Shown: positions 25,627 through 34,139 of the stretch, piece by piece
Layout: every line of letters starts with the position of its first letter
How positions within the stretch are numbered: the first letter of the stretch is position 1
NCBI GenBank assembly: GCA_017451915.1
Contig: JAFTNJ010000021.1
Location: 1-56,289, forward strand
From: Clostridia bacterium
Lineage (GTDB): Bacteria; Bacillota; Clostridia; Oscillospirales; CAG-272
DNA length: 56,289 nt
Direction of reading: 5' to 3'
Program-made: the position numbers and the translations under genes
Notes under the pieces: model-generated
What the model was told of the DNA's origin: nothing
The model's database searches: none
The model's input: the letters and a program-made list of their open reading frames with translations, nothing else

Positions 25627-27927
25627 TTATTCGGCACCATCCAAATAGAGGAAAGTGACCTCCACCACGCTTCCTCGCGGCACCTGCGTGCCGGCAGGAA
25701 TCGATTGTTGGGTAACCTTAACGCCGCTACCCGTATAGTTTTTGGTTCCGTTGATGCGAATGTTCAAGCCCGCGTTGATCAGCGTTTGATTGGCTGCAAC
25801 CGCGCTCATTCCGAGAACGTTGGGAACCGTCACGGTTTCGGCTTGGCTTTCGCGCTCGGTATAAAGGATGATCCTTCCCGAGGATTTCTCAATCACGGTG
25901 CCTCCCTCGGGATACTGCTTGTAAACCAAGCCGTTCGGGTCACCCACGATCTCCACCTGCAAACCGAAGGAGGAGGACTCGCAATATTTCTTTGCGGTGC
26001 TTCCGTTCCAGTAACGGCAATCCGGCACCGTAACGGTGGTATTCTTCAGTTCCTCATCGGTGTATACCGGCTCAACGCCGAGATACGGAAGAATGGCCTC
26101 CATAACGTTGCCAACGTAGGGTGCGGCAACGGTACTACCGTAGAGGATTCCGCTGGTGGGCTCATCCACCATGATGATCACCGCGTATTTGGGATCGTCG
26201 GCAGGAGCAAACGCAATGGTGGAACAGATGTAGCGTCCCAAGCTGCCCTCGTTCTTTTTCTCCGAGGTACCGGTCTTGGCCGCGATGCGGTAGCCGGGCA
26301 CGTACGCGTTCTTGGCACCGCCCTCTCCCGAAACGCCCTGCTCCAGGATCTGCGCCACAGCCTTGCAGGTCTGTGCGCTGATGATCTGACGGCGGACGTT
26401 GGTAGAAACCGACTGAATGATATTTCCGTTTTTATCGGTTACCGAGGAGACCAAATGGGGGGTAACCAGGTAGCCTCCGTTTGCCACGGCGGAAATGGCC
26501 GTGATCTGCTGAAGCAGAGTGACGTTGAAGTTCTGGCCAAAGGAATAAATGGCCAGGTCCAGATCGGTAAACGCCTCCTCGGAGGCAAACAAACTCTGTC
26601 CCTCCCCTGAAAGGTCGATCCCGGTCTTTTCGGTAAAGCCAAAGGCTTTTAAATAACTGTAAAAGGTGGTGGCACCGATGCGAGCGCCAATGGTCATCAG
26701 CACCGGGTTACAGGATTGCTGAATTCCCTGCACAAAGGTAAGGGAGCCGTGGCCGATGGTTTTATGGCAGTGGATCCTGTGCCCGCTGACCTCCTTGTAG
26801 CCGATACAAGAAAAGCCCTCGTTCAGCTCCACCACATCCTCCTCCAACGCCATGGAGGCGGTGATGATCTTAAACGTGGAACCCGGAATGTAGGACTCGG
26901 TAATGGCTTTGTTGGACCACATATTCAAAAGAAGCTGCTGCTTCATGGTGGTATATTCCTCACTGCCCTCCGTGTGCCCCGAAAGGCCGAGGGTAAGCAG
27001 CGATTGCTCATCCAAAGTCCAAGGATCGTTCAGGTCAAAATCCGGATAAGTGGCCATTCCCAGAATAGCTCCGGTGTTGACGTCCATAACGATGCCCGCC
27101 GCGCGATTCTGTCCGTTGGATTCCAGATACGCGGTCTTTAACTGCTCCTCCAGAGCCGACTGAACAAAAACGTCCAGGGTGGTTTTTACGTGGTATCCGT
27201 CCTGTGCCTCTACGTATTCCTTGTAGGCGTAGGGCATCTCGTTGCCTTGGGCGTCCCGCGCGGTAATATAGCGCCCGTTGGTTCCTTTTAAGAGTGTATT
27301 GTAAGAGTACTCTAAGCCGTACAAACCCGTGCCGTCGCTCCCGGTAAAGCCGAGAACGTGAGAGGCGAGATCCGAATAGGGATAATACCGGGTGTTTGTG
27401 GCCTGCAGGTAGATCATTTGCTGAAGGCCGTACTGATCAATAAAGGCTCGCACTTGATCCGCGCGCTCCTCGTCCACCTCCCGCTCAATGGTACGGTCCA
27501 GATAGGCGGTGTAGGTGGTCTGCTTAAGAACGAAATCATAGCTGACGTCCAGCACCGATGAAAGCCCCTGGGCAATCAGGGTATCCAGCTGAACGCCGTC
27601 GTTGTTTTTATTGTGCTCTATCTGCGCCGAGCGAATCGACGAAGGCGAAATAAACACGCGATAGGTGGTTACATTGGTGGCAAGAAGCACGCCGTTGCAA
27701 TCGTAGATATTGCCCCGCGCCGCCGTGACCTTGGCCTCGGTGGTCATTTGCTCCAGCACCTTTTTTTGATAGTAGTCGTAATCTACGGTCTGATAAAGCA
27801 GGATACGAACCAAAAGGCCCAAAAACAAAAGCCCTGCAATCAGCATCAGAAGCGTGGCGCGCTTGATGACGCGAGGATGAACCACACCGGAGCTTGCCTG
27901 CTCCTCGTACGGCGTATTGCCCTTCAT
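25627..27927 (-). CDS. Class B penicillin-binding protein (FtsI/SpoVD type) with PASTA domains
   Basis: A 766-residue septal or sporulation transpeptidase. One membrane anchor (about 22-45) is followed by the PBP dimerisation domain, the transpeptidase domain with SxxK STFK (350-353), SxN SCN (405-407) and KTG (551-553), and two C-terminal PASTA domains from about residue 634 (the first weaker, the second starting VTVPNVLGMS). PASTA domains after a class B PBP in the dcw cluster occur in both PBP2B/FtsI and SpoVD, so I leave the symbol open. AAAGGAG precedes the ATG. Confidence 0.93.
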   Translation of the reverse strand: MKGNTPYEEQASSGVVHPRVIKRATLLMLIAGLLFLGLLVRILLYQTVDYDYYQKKVLEQMTTEAKVTAARGNIYDCNGVLLATNVTTYRVFISPSSIRSAQIEHNKNNDGVQLDTLIAQGLSSVLDVSYDFVLKQTTYTAYLDRTIEREVDEERADQVRAFIDQYGLQQMIYLQATNTRYYPYSDLASHVLGFTGSDGTGLYGLEYSYNTLLKGTNGRYITARDAQGNEMPYAYKEYVEAQDGYHVKTTLDVFVQSALEEQLKTAYLESNGQNRAAGIVMDVNTGAILGMATYPDFDLNDPWTLDEQSLLTLGLSGHTEGSEEYTTMKQQLLLNMWSNKAITESYIPGSTFKIITASMALEEDVVELNEGFSCIGYKEVSGHRIHCHKTIGHGSLTFVQGIQQSCNPVLMTIGARIGATTFYSYLKAFGFTEKTGIDLSGEGQSLFASEEAFTDLDLAIYSFGQNFNVTLLQQITAISAVANGGYLVTPHLVSSVTDKNGNIIQSVSTNVRRQIISAQTCKAVAQILEQGVSGEGGAKNAYVPGYRIAAKTGTSEKKNEGSLGRYICSTIAFAPADDPKYAVIIMVDEPTSGILYGSTVAAPYVGNVMEAILPYLGVEPVYTDEELKNTTVTVPDCRYWNGSTAKKYCESSSFGLQVEIVGDPNGLVYKQYPEGGTVIEKSSGRIILYTERESQAETVTVPNVLGMSAVAANQTLINAGLNIRINGTKNYTGSGVKVTQQSIPAGTQVPRGSVVEVTFLYLDGAE

Positions 27928-27994
27928 CCCATCACACTCCTTTCCGCGATCCCTCTTTATTTTATGGGGTTGTTCCCCCGATTATGACTCTCCT

Positions 27995-28855
27995 TTATTT
28001 TTTGATTCCCATAGCGCTCAACAATGCGGAAAGCTCAACCGTCGAAGCGCGTTCTTCCTCATAAGCCTCTATGCTATCCTCCTGCTGCAGAGAGATGTAC
28101 TGCATACGCACGTATTCCTCGCCAACCATGCCGTATTCCTCCACGGCAATGCGGCGAATCACCAGCAGATCGTCCCGCACGTCCAGATCCGATTGCAGCT
28201 CGGTCATTTCATCGTATGCGGTAAGCAGCTCGGAATTCAGCTGGCTGACGCGATTCTCCGCCCGCGTTAACAGCACGGAGCTGGCAACGATCAGCATCAG
28301 CGACACGGCAATGGCCAGAATCGCGGCAAACGCCGAGAACGGAAAGGTCTTTTTGGTATCCTTGGTATCGGGAGCCGCCGCGTCGAACCAGGTGGGAAGA
28401 GCGGTTTGAAACCCCCGCGTTCCCTTTTGCACTGCTTGAAGCATCCGTTGCGCCCGGGTAGGCTTGGCGGGACAAAGGCGCGTTTCCTCCCCTTCCTCAC
28501 GGATCAGCTCGGTTCCCAAATCACAGGGTTGGGAAAAATCCACCTGCGAAATCCGCTTTTGACGGGTCTCCGAAAAATATAAGAGCAAATCCGAAGCCGC
28601 CATATAGTGCTTGCCCTTTCGATAAATACCGCAAATGGCCGCATCGGACAGGCCGGACATACGGTAAGCGTTGGGCGCCAGGGCTCTGGTGGCTTCCTCT
28701 TTTTTGATCTGCTCCCGGGCGGCTTGGCGAACCGATCCGACAACGCCCCTGCCCCGATATTGATCAGAAAGAGCGCAAACCTGCGGTTCTGCCGAAATCT
28801 CATGCAAACCCATCGATTCATCCAGGTTTTCGTTCTTGATTTCTACAAAATCCAT
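27995..28855 (-). CDS. FtsL-like septum protein with a long cytoplasmic extension
   Basis: A 286-residue bitopic protein. The membrane helix is at about 172-196, followed by a heptad-like coiled coil (AENRVSQLNSELLTAYDEM ...) of about 60 residues, the FtsL pattern. It lies between rsmH and the class B PBP, the usual ftsL place. Unlike ordinary FtsL, which has a short cytoplasmic end, it carries about 170 residues inside the cell with charged stretches and SGLSDAAICGIYRKGKHYMAAS. I see no named domain in that extension. It should partner the PBP and FtsQ; the function of the extension is unknown. Confidence 0.75.
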   Translation of the reverse strand: MDFVEIKNENLDESMGLHEISAEPQVCALSDQYRGRGVVGSVRQAAREQIKKEEATRALAPNAYRMSGLSDAAICGIYRKGKHYMAASDLLLYFSETRQKRISQVDFSQPCDLGTELIREEGEETRLCPAKPTRAQRMLQAVQKGTRGFQTALPTWFDAAAPDTKDTKKTFPFSAFAAILAIAVSLMLIVASSVLLTRAENRVSQLNSELLTAYDEMTELQSDLDVRDDLLVIRRIAVEEYGMVGEEYVRMQYISLQQEDSIEAYEEERASTVELSALLSAMGIKK

Positions 28856-28879
28856 GTTTGCGCCGCCTTCCTTATAATA

Positions 28880-29827
28880 CTATAGCTTCTCCGCGACGCG
28901 AAGCTTGGCACTCCGCGACCGAGGATTCTCCTCCAATTCTACCTTTGACGGCAGGATCGGCTTTTTGGAGATCACCTTGACCCGAGGCTTGTTCCCGCAT
29001 ACGCACACGGGAAAATTCTTGGGGCAGGTGCATCCGCTTGCCAATTCCGCAAAGGTTTGTTTTACAATGCGATCCTCCAAGGAGTGGAAGGTAATGATTG
29101 CGATCCTTCCTCCCGGATTTAAAAGCCGGACGGCGGACTTGATTGCCGGAGCAATCACATCCAATTCCGCGTTCACCTCAATGCGTAGCGCCTGGAAGGA
29201 ACGCTTTGCCGGATGGTGTCCGCCCTCTCTGGCATGTGCCGGAATCGAGTGTTTGACGATCTCAACCAGTTCCCCTGTGGTTTCGATCGGCGACGATTCT
29301 CTGGCACGGACAATATTTGATGCGATGCGGGAGGAAAACCGTTCCTCACCGTATTCAAAGAGAATTTTTCTCAATTTTTCTTCGGAATATTCATTGACCA
29401 CGGTGCGCGCGGTCAGGGGATTGCGAATGTCCATTCGCATATCCAAGGGAGCGTCGGCCTGATAGGAGAAGCCACGCTCAGGAGTGTCCAGCTGGTAAGA
29501 GGAAACCCCCAGATCCAGCAAAAGACCGTCGATCCGCTCGATTCCCAGCTCTTGGCAAACCCGCTCCAGCTCGCAGAAGTTACTGCGAACCACCATGGCC
29601 CGTTCTCCAAACACCGAAAGCCGCTCGGTGGCTACCTGAACCGCGGTAGCGTCCTGATCCAGACCAATGAGCCGTCCGTTCTCTCCCAGGCGGGAGGCGA
29701 TGACCGAGCTATGCCCTGCTCCGCCACAGGTCCCGTCAAAATAGATCCCATCGGGTTTGATCGCAAGAGCCTCGATGCACTCATCCAGAAGCACCGAGCG
29801 ATGGGAAAAGGAAACGCTCTCACTCAT
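28880..29827 (-). CDS. rsmH: 16S rRNA (cytosine(1402)-N4)-methyltransferase
   Basis: RsmH/MraW, 315 residues, a SAM-dependent methyltransferase acting on the ribosomal P site. It starts with the family SFSHRSVLLDE and has the SAM loop DGTCGGAGHSS, then LLDLGVSSYQLD, ERGFSYQ, and FHSLEDRIVKQTF. GAAGGAG lies before the ATG; it follows mraZ by 24 bases. Confidence 0.97.
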   Translation of the reverse strand: MSESVSFSHRSVLLDECIEALAIKPDGIYFDGTCGGAGHSSVIASRLGENGRLIGLDQDATAVQVATERLSVFGERAMVVRSNFCELERVCQELGIERIDGLLLDLGVSSYQLDTPERGFSYQADAPLDMRMDIRNPLTARTVVNEYSEEKLRKILFEYGEERFSSRIASNIVRARESSPIETTGELVEIVKHSIPAHAREGGHHPAKRSFQALRIEVNAELDVIAPAIKSAVRLLNPGGRIAIITFHSLEDRIVKQTFAELASGCTCPKNFPVCVCGNKPRVKVISKKPILPSKVELEENPRSRSAKLRVAEKL

Positions 29828-29851
29828 ATCGTTTTCTCCTTCAAGTCAAGA

Positions 29852-30274
29852 TCAGAGCCCCAGAGCCTCCAGCTCTTCCAACAGCTCGTCAAGATTCTCC
29901 TCCGCCTTCATCTGATCGTAGATCTCCTCCGCCCAGATCTCGGCGTAATTGTAACAGCCCACCACAACCACGTTCTTTTCGATGGCGGCGTAGCCCGAAA
30001 GATCCTTGGGCAGGACCACACGGCCGTGAGAATCGGGCGTGACCTCGGTCATGGAGCCGTTCAGAACACGAAGCACCTTGGATTGCAGGCGACGTGCCTG
30101 CTCGAGAATGGGCTCCATGTAGTTCTTCCACTCCTCCAAGGAGTACATTTTTAAGCATTTATCGCGAATATCTCGCGCAATCACGAAGGTGGTGCCAAGC
30201 TCATCGCGCAGCTTTGCGGGAATGAAAATACGATTTTTGGGGTCGATACTGTGTCGGTATTCACCACCTAACAT
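29852..30274 (-). CDS. mraZ: Transcriptional regulator MraZ
   Basis: MraZ binds direct repeats upstream of its own gene and controls the dcw operon. The 140-residue protein has two SpoVT/AbrB-like MraZ units, each with the hallmark: KNRIFIPAKLRDELG in the first, DSHGRVVLPKDL in the second. GGAGG precedes the ATG. It is the first gene of the cluster, directly after a promoter with a repeat array that looks like its operator. The C-terminus has an acidic Glu/Leu-rich tail. Confidence 0.95.
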   Translation of the reverse strand: MLGGEYRHSIDPKNRIFIPAKLRDELGTTFVIARDIRDKCLKMYSLEEWKNYMEPILEQARRLQSKVLRVLNGSMTEVTPDSHGRVVLPKDLSGYAAIEKNVVVVGCYNYAEIWAEEIYDQMKAEENLDELLEELEALGL

Positions 30275-30334
30275 CGTGGCAGCCTCCTTTCGCGTTATTT
30301 TTGATTATTTCGGTGGCACACGGTCAGTTTTCTA

Positions 30335-30370
30335 TCCACTTCGAAACATTTTTAACCATTTTGCACCACC
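30335..30370 (-). promoter_or_regulatory. Probable MraZ operator: four direct repeats, 10-base period
   Basis: Read on the minus strand, four units (G/A)TG(G/T) begin at 30369, 30359, 30349 and 30339, exactly 10 bases apart. MraZ is known to bind several short G-rich repeats spaced at this period before mraZ. The array lies just downstream of the -10 element, where binding would block transcription. Confidence 0.6.
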
Positions 30371-30379
30371 GATGACTAT

Positions 30380-30408
30380 ATTATAGACTATTTTTATCCA
30401 TTTGACAA
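30380..30408 (-). promoter_or_regulatory. Promoter of the dcw cluster (mraZ)
   Basis: Minus-strand TTGTCA (30408-30403) and TATAAT (30385-30380), 17-base spacing, about 105 bases before mraZ. Confidence 0.8.
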
Positions 30409-30532
30409 GGGGTTTTTGAAAATTTTTTTGAATTTTTTTCATATTTTTTCGATTTTTTTCTACTTTTTTTATAGGAGACCGAAATTGATCCCTCTTTGGT
30501 GAAAAAAATAATTTTTTTCTTCCAAAAAGGGC

Positions 30533-30561
30533 TTGACAAATCGGTCTATTCGTGATAGACT
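30533..30561 (+). promoter_or_regulatory. Promoter of the blaI-M56 pair
   Basis: TTGACA (30533-30538) and TAGACT (30556-30561), 17-base spacing. The -10 lies inside the first operator palindrome. Confidence 0.8.
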
Positions 30562-30588
30562 AAATACGAGGTCGATAGACGATAGACC
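30543..30588. promoter_or_regulatory. Two BlaI-type operators
   Basis: Two dyads of the form GGTCTAT-N5-ATAGACC: 30543-30561 (one mismatch at the end) overlaps the promoter spacer and -10, and 30570-30588 (one mismatch inside) lies downstream. Their centres are 27 bases apart. This is the expected layout for a BlaI/MecI-type dimeric repressor that regulates itself. Confidence 0.7.
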
Positions 30589-30604
30589 AAGAAAGGAGAT
30601 TGCC

Positions 30605-30967
30605 ATGAAGGACGTAAAATTAGGCGCCGTGGAAGCACGGTTTGCCGACCTGATCTGGAAGCACGCCCCCCTCTCCTCGGGAGAACTGGTAAAGCTGTGT
30701 GAAACCGAACTCACCTGGAAAAAATCCACCACCTATACGGTGCTGAAAAAGCTTTGCGAGCGCGGACTGTTTGAGAATCAAAACGGAACCGTAGTTACGC
30801 GAATCGAGCGGGAGGAATTTTACGCGTTGCAAAGCGAGCAGTTTGTGGAGGAGACCTTTGACGGCTCCCTGCCTGCCTTTTTGGCGGCCTTTACCCAACG
30901 CAAAAAGCTTTCCCCCAAGGAGATCGAGGAGATCCGTCGCATGATCGACGCTTACAAGGAGGACTAA
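30605..30967 (+). CDS. BlaI/MecI family transcriptional repressor
   Basis: A 120-residue winged-helix repressor with the BlaI pattern: N-terminal winged helix (ARFADLIWKHAPLSSGELVK, then TVLKKLCERGLF) and a C-terminal dimerisation part. The ATG at 30605 has AAAGGAG upstream; an upstream extension of the frame lies in the promoter. It is followed after one base by the M56 gene, the usual repressor/sensor-protease pair. In known pairs the protease triggers cleavage of the repressor. Paired operators in its own promoter imply autoregulation; other targets are not visible. Confidence 0.93.
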   Translation: MKDVKLGAVEARFADLIWKHAPLSSGELVKLCETELTWKKSTTYTVLKKLCERGLFENQNGTVVTRIEREEFYALQSEQFVEETFDGSLPAFLAAFTQRKKLSPKEIEEIRRMIDAYKED

Positions 30968-30968
30968 T

Positions 30969-33179
30969 ATGGAGGCCCTGTTTATTAAGGTATTGAACCT
31001 ATCCATTGTGGCGGGCTGGATGGTATGCGCCATTCTGCTGCTTCGCCTGCTGTTTAAAAAGGCCCCACGGGCCCTGACGGTTGCCCTTTGGGCCTTGGTG
31101 GGACTGCGTTTGCTCTTTCCCTTTTCTGTTGAGAGCGTTTTGAGCCTGATCCCCAGTGCCGAAACGGTGCCCGAGGAGATCCTGTTCTCCACAGCACCCG
31201 CCATTCAAAGCGGCATCACCTATGCCAACGATCTGGTCAACCCGGTGATCTACGATTCCTTTGCCCCCTCGGCAGAAAACAGTGTCAATCCCATGCAGAT
31301 TGTTATGTTCGTGGCCTCTCTGGTGTGGATCGCGGGCATGGTGGGCATGATGATCTACGCCGCGGTGAGTTATCTGCGCATCCGCAAAAGGGTTCAAATT
31401 GCCCTGCCGCGGGAGGATGGAAGCTACCTTTGCGACGGTCTTGCCACACCCTTTATTTTGGGAATCGTGCGTCCCAGAATCTATCTTCCCTCGGGACTGA
31501 CCGAGGAGCAGATCGCGCACGTGCTGGCGCATGAGAACGCCCACCTGCGCCGCCGCGACCATTGGTGGAAGCCCCTGGGCTTTGCGCTTTTGACGGTGTA
31601 CTGGTTCCATCCCCTGCTCTGGGTGGCCTATATCCTGCTTTGCCGCGACATTGAGGTGGCTTGCGACGAGAAGGTGATCCGTGGAATGGAGAAGGAGCAG
31701 CGGGTGTCCTACTCCGAGGCACTTTTGGAGTGCAGCGTTTCCCGCCGTGCCATTTCGGTCTGCCCCCTGGCCTTTGGAGAGGTTGGGGTCAAGAGCCGCA
31801 TCCGCACCATTTTGAACTACAAGAAGCCGGTCTTTTGGATCCTCATCGGCGCAATTGTCCTTACCACCGTTGCCGCCGTTTGCCTGCTGACCGATCCAAT
31901 CTCCTCCAAAAACCAATGGGAGAACCCCACCCCGGTCAATCCCGACCCCTTGGACGGAGAGTATCAGGTGCTTTTGTTTACGGAACTCGTGCACCGTGGA
32001 AGTCTTGATACCCCTTCTATTAGTGCCGAAGATAAATACCCTCTTTATATCAAAAATGGAAAAGATCTTTATGTTTACGACATTGAAAAGGAAGATCCGT
32101 TCCTCGGAACGCTTTCTCCAATAACCGTGACCGAGGAGACCTTTGATTCACTTTTCTCCAAAAATTATTTAGAATTTCTTTGGTCTACCGGTCTTTCCCC
32201 CGAACAGCTTCGATTAGAAAACGACCGTGCATGGAAAGTCACTTCTGCGAGCAGTGAGTTCTTTTTTCCCTTCCTGCTTTTACAACAAAAGAGCGGAGAA
32301 TGGTTCATCATTTATGTTGCAGCGGTGGAAGATGGTGTTGCTGTGAGATTGGTCTATCAAATGGAGCCGGCTCCCAACAACGTCATTCCCGAAAAAGTTT
32401 ACGTTCTGCCGCAAGAAGTGTTGACCGACGAATTTTTTGAAAAGGCCCCCAACGTATCCAAGTGTTTACACTTCCGATTTGAAGGCAAAGATATCCTCTA
32501 TTCAAGTCCTCATTATCCCTCCAATGAAAACGATCATAACAACAGTTACACGCTTATCATTCGAAACGATGGGACCTTATCTCTAAGTAAAGCTGTGCGT
32601 TCTCTCTACAGCTCATTTGCATACCCTTCCGAAACCATGAAATACACTTGGGACGGCAAAAAAATTGTTGCAAAAAGCGACAAATACATTCACACATTTT
32701 ATGTAACCGAGAAAGGATTCTTCTATGAGCGACAAACGTGGAATCCCTTTGCACAGGATGAGAGGGTAGAAAAATACTACCCTGCCAATGTAACTTTTAT
32801 TTATTCCAATTATGATGTTCTTCCGGACCCCGACAACGGGCGTTACGGTTCCTTTTGGATCCAATTTGATGAAGATGAGAAGGAAGAACAATGTTTGGTA
32901 GAGCGTGGATCCTCTACGAATCACTTTATCATTTCCGTGTGGGACTATGAACAAGACGCTTGGTTATACAGAGCCAAATACGAATTGAATCAACCCTACG
33001 TTTATACAAGTCGTTCAGAGGATGGATCCACCCTTATTTGCATCAGTTCTCACAACTGGGACGAATCCGACAAATCCACATATCTAAAAAAATACAGTCT
33101 CGTTTTTGAAAATGGCAAAATTCTTTTACAATATGGCAACGAAACGCTGACTCCCATCAAGCTGTTGCCACTCAAATAA
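30969..33179 (+). CDS. M56 family (BlaR1-type) membrane metalloprotease with novel outer domain
   Basis: A 736-residue protein. Its N-terminal half is BlaR1-like: helices at about 8-28, 37-53 and 112-135, the zinc motif HENAH (188-192) with a further acidic ligand in DIEVACDE (about 228-234), and a fourth helix at 287-307. In BlaR1 a penicillin-binding sensor follows; here about 425 extracellular residues follow with no SxxK/KTG set and no domain I know, rich in aromatic and acidic residues. From about 31960 the coding sequence becomes visibly more AT-rich than the first 980 bases, which hints at a different origin for this part. The signal it senses is unknown. Confidence 0.85.
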   Translation: MEALFIKVLNLSIVAGWMVCAILLLRLLFKKAPRALTVALWALVGLRLLFPFSVESVLSLIPSAETVPEEILFSTAPAIQSGITYANDLVNPVIYDSFAPSAENSVNPMQIVMFVASLVWIAGMVGMMIYAAVSYLRIRKRVQIALPREDGSYLCDGLATPFILGIVRPRIYLPSGLTEEQIAHVLAHENAHLRRRDHWWKPLGFALLTVYWFHPLLWVAYILLCRDIEVACDEKVIRGMEKEQRVSYSEALLECSVSRRAISVCPLAFGEVGVKSRIRTILNYKKPVFWILIGAIVLTTVAAVCLLTDPISSKNQWENPTPVNPDPLDGEYQVLLFTELVHRGSLDTPSISAEDKYPLYIKNGKDLYVYDIEKEDPFLGTLSPITVTEETFDSLFSKNYLEFLWSTGLSPEQLRLENDRAWKVTSASSEFFFPFLLLQQKSGEWFIIYVAAVEDGVAVRLVYQMEPAPNNVIPEKVYVLPQEVLTDEFFEKAPNVSKCLHFRFEGKDILYSSPHYPSNENDHNNSYTLIIRNDGTLSLSKAVRSLYSSFAYPSETMKYTWDGKKIVAKSDKYIHTFYVTEKGFFYERQTWNPFAQDERVEKYYPANVTFIYSNYDVLPDPDNGRYGSFWIQFDEDEKEEQCLVERGSSTNHFIISVWDYEQDAWLYRAKYELNQPYVYTSRSEDGSTLICISSHNWDESDKSTYLKKYSLVFENGKILLQYGNETLTPIKLLPLK

Positions 33180-33180
33180 A

Positions 33181-33222
33181 ACAAGGGCGCAACCGTCTAT
33201 GCGGTTGCGCCCTCGTTTTATT
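33181..33222. terminator. Bidirectional terminator, M56 gene / DUF4097-like gene
   Basis: A perfect 12-bp stem (33184-33195 with 33202-33213) followed on the plus strand by CGTTTTATT. It lies between two converging genes. Confidence 0.85.
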
Positions 33223-33230
33223 CCGTTTTC

Positions 33231-34091
33231 CTATTTACTGATACTCATATTTCCCTTCTCGGTCTTTACGTCCAAACGCGCCTCGCCCGTGCCGCAGATC
33301 CAGCGGCCGTCCGCTTGCGCAAGATCAAACGCGCAGGTAAAATTCCCCTTTTCGGAGGAAAATCCCAGGGAAAACGATGCATCCTGAGGTAACGTTAGCT
33401 CTATATCCCCCTTGCCGCAAAACAGATTGCTCTGCCGAGGCAGGAAAGGAAGATTCCCCCGGATGGTCCCCGTTCTGGTGGACAAGAGCATCTGCTCCCT
33501 CACACCTCCGCTGATCAACAGCTTTCCGCTCCCGGTGGTGGCCGAAAAGCGGGTCAGGTCGCAGTCGGAAAGCACCGCCGCGCCTCCCGATTGGCTCTCG
33601 ATCTCCACGTCACACCCGGTCAGCTCCTTCAAAATGACGTTGGCAGAATTGGTCTTGACCTTGATCTCCAGCCCCTCCAAGAACTCCACGGGGATCCGCA
33701 GCACCAGACTCTTGTTCTTTCCGCTCAAAAAGTAGGAGGAGGCGCGGTACTTTACCGAAAGAACACCGTCCTCGCTCACGTACCAGCGCAACTGTGCCGC
33801 CTCGGTGAGTTGACTCTCGGCACTCTCGGTAACCGAGGCGTAGGCATCGTGGCAGGCCTCCAACGTAACGGTGCCGTCCACCCAATCCAGGGAGATGGCG
33901 GTAATCTGCTCCGCGGGGATGCTTCCGTCTCCTGCCTGATACAATTCGTCATCATAGGAGTACGCCGACCAGCCAAAGGTCCAGGCACCGTCGGCCAGCA
34001 GGCCGTTTAAAATTCCCAGGATCACCGCTCCCGCAACCAGTACCGCCGCAAGAGTCAAAAGGATCCGCAAGGGCTTTTTCCAACGATTCAT
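33231..34091 (-). CDS. DUF4097-like membrane-anchored beta protein
   Basis: A 286-residue protein with one N-terminal membrane helix (about 8-29) and an outer region of repeated short strands with the patterns VKTNSANVILKELTG, IESQSGGAAVL and FSATTGSGKLLISG, which are typical of the DUF4097 putative adhesin/beta-solenoid family. Function in that family is poorly known. It is the last gene of the MBOAT operon, 48 bases after the DHHW gene, so it may belong to surface modification or sensing. Confidence 0.75.
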   Translation of the reverse strand: MNRWKKPLRILLTLAAVLVAGAVILGILNGLLADGAWTFGWSAYSYDDELYQAGDGSIPAEQITAISLDWVDGTVTLEACHDAYASVTESAESQLTEAAQLRWYVSEDGVLSVKYRASSYFLSGKNKSLVLRIPVEFLEGLEIKVKTNSANVILKELTGCDVEIESQSGGAAVLSDCDLTRFSATTGSGKLLISGGVREQMLLSTRTGTIRGNLPFLPRQSNLFCGKGDIELTLPQDASFSLGFSSEKGNFTCAFDLAQADGRWICGTGEARLDVKTEKGNMSISK

Positions 34092-34139
34092 TCTTATCTA
34101 TTCCTTTCCATTGCGTTGCACCCCATGGATGCAACGGTA

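Noticed and set aside
30469..30732. 87-codon minus-strand frame over the blaI promoter
   Set aside because: It covers the promoter and operators and the blaI start; no ribosome binding site.
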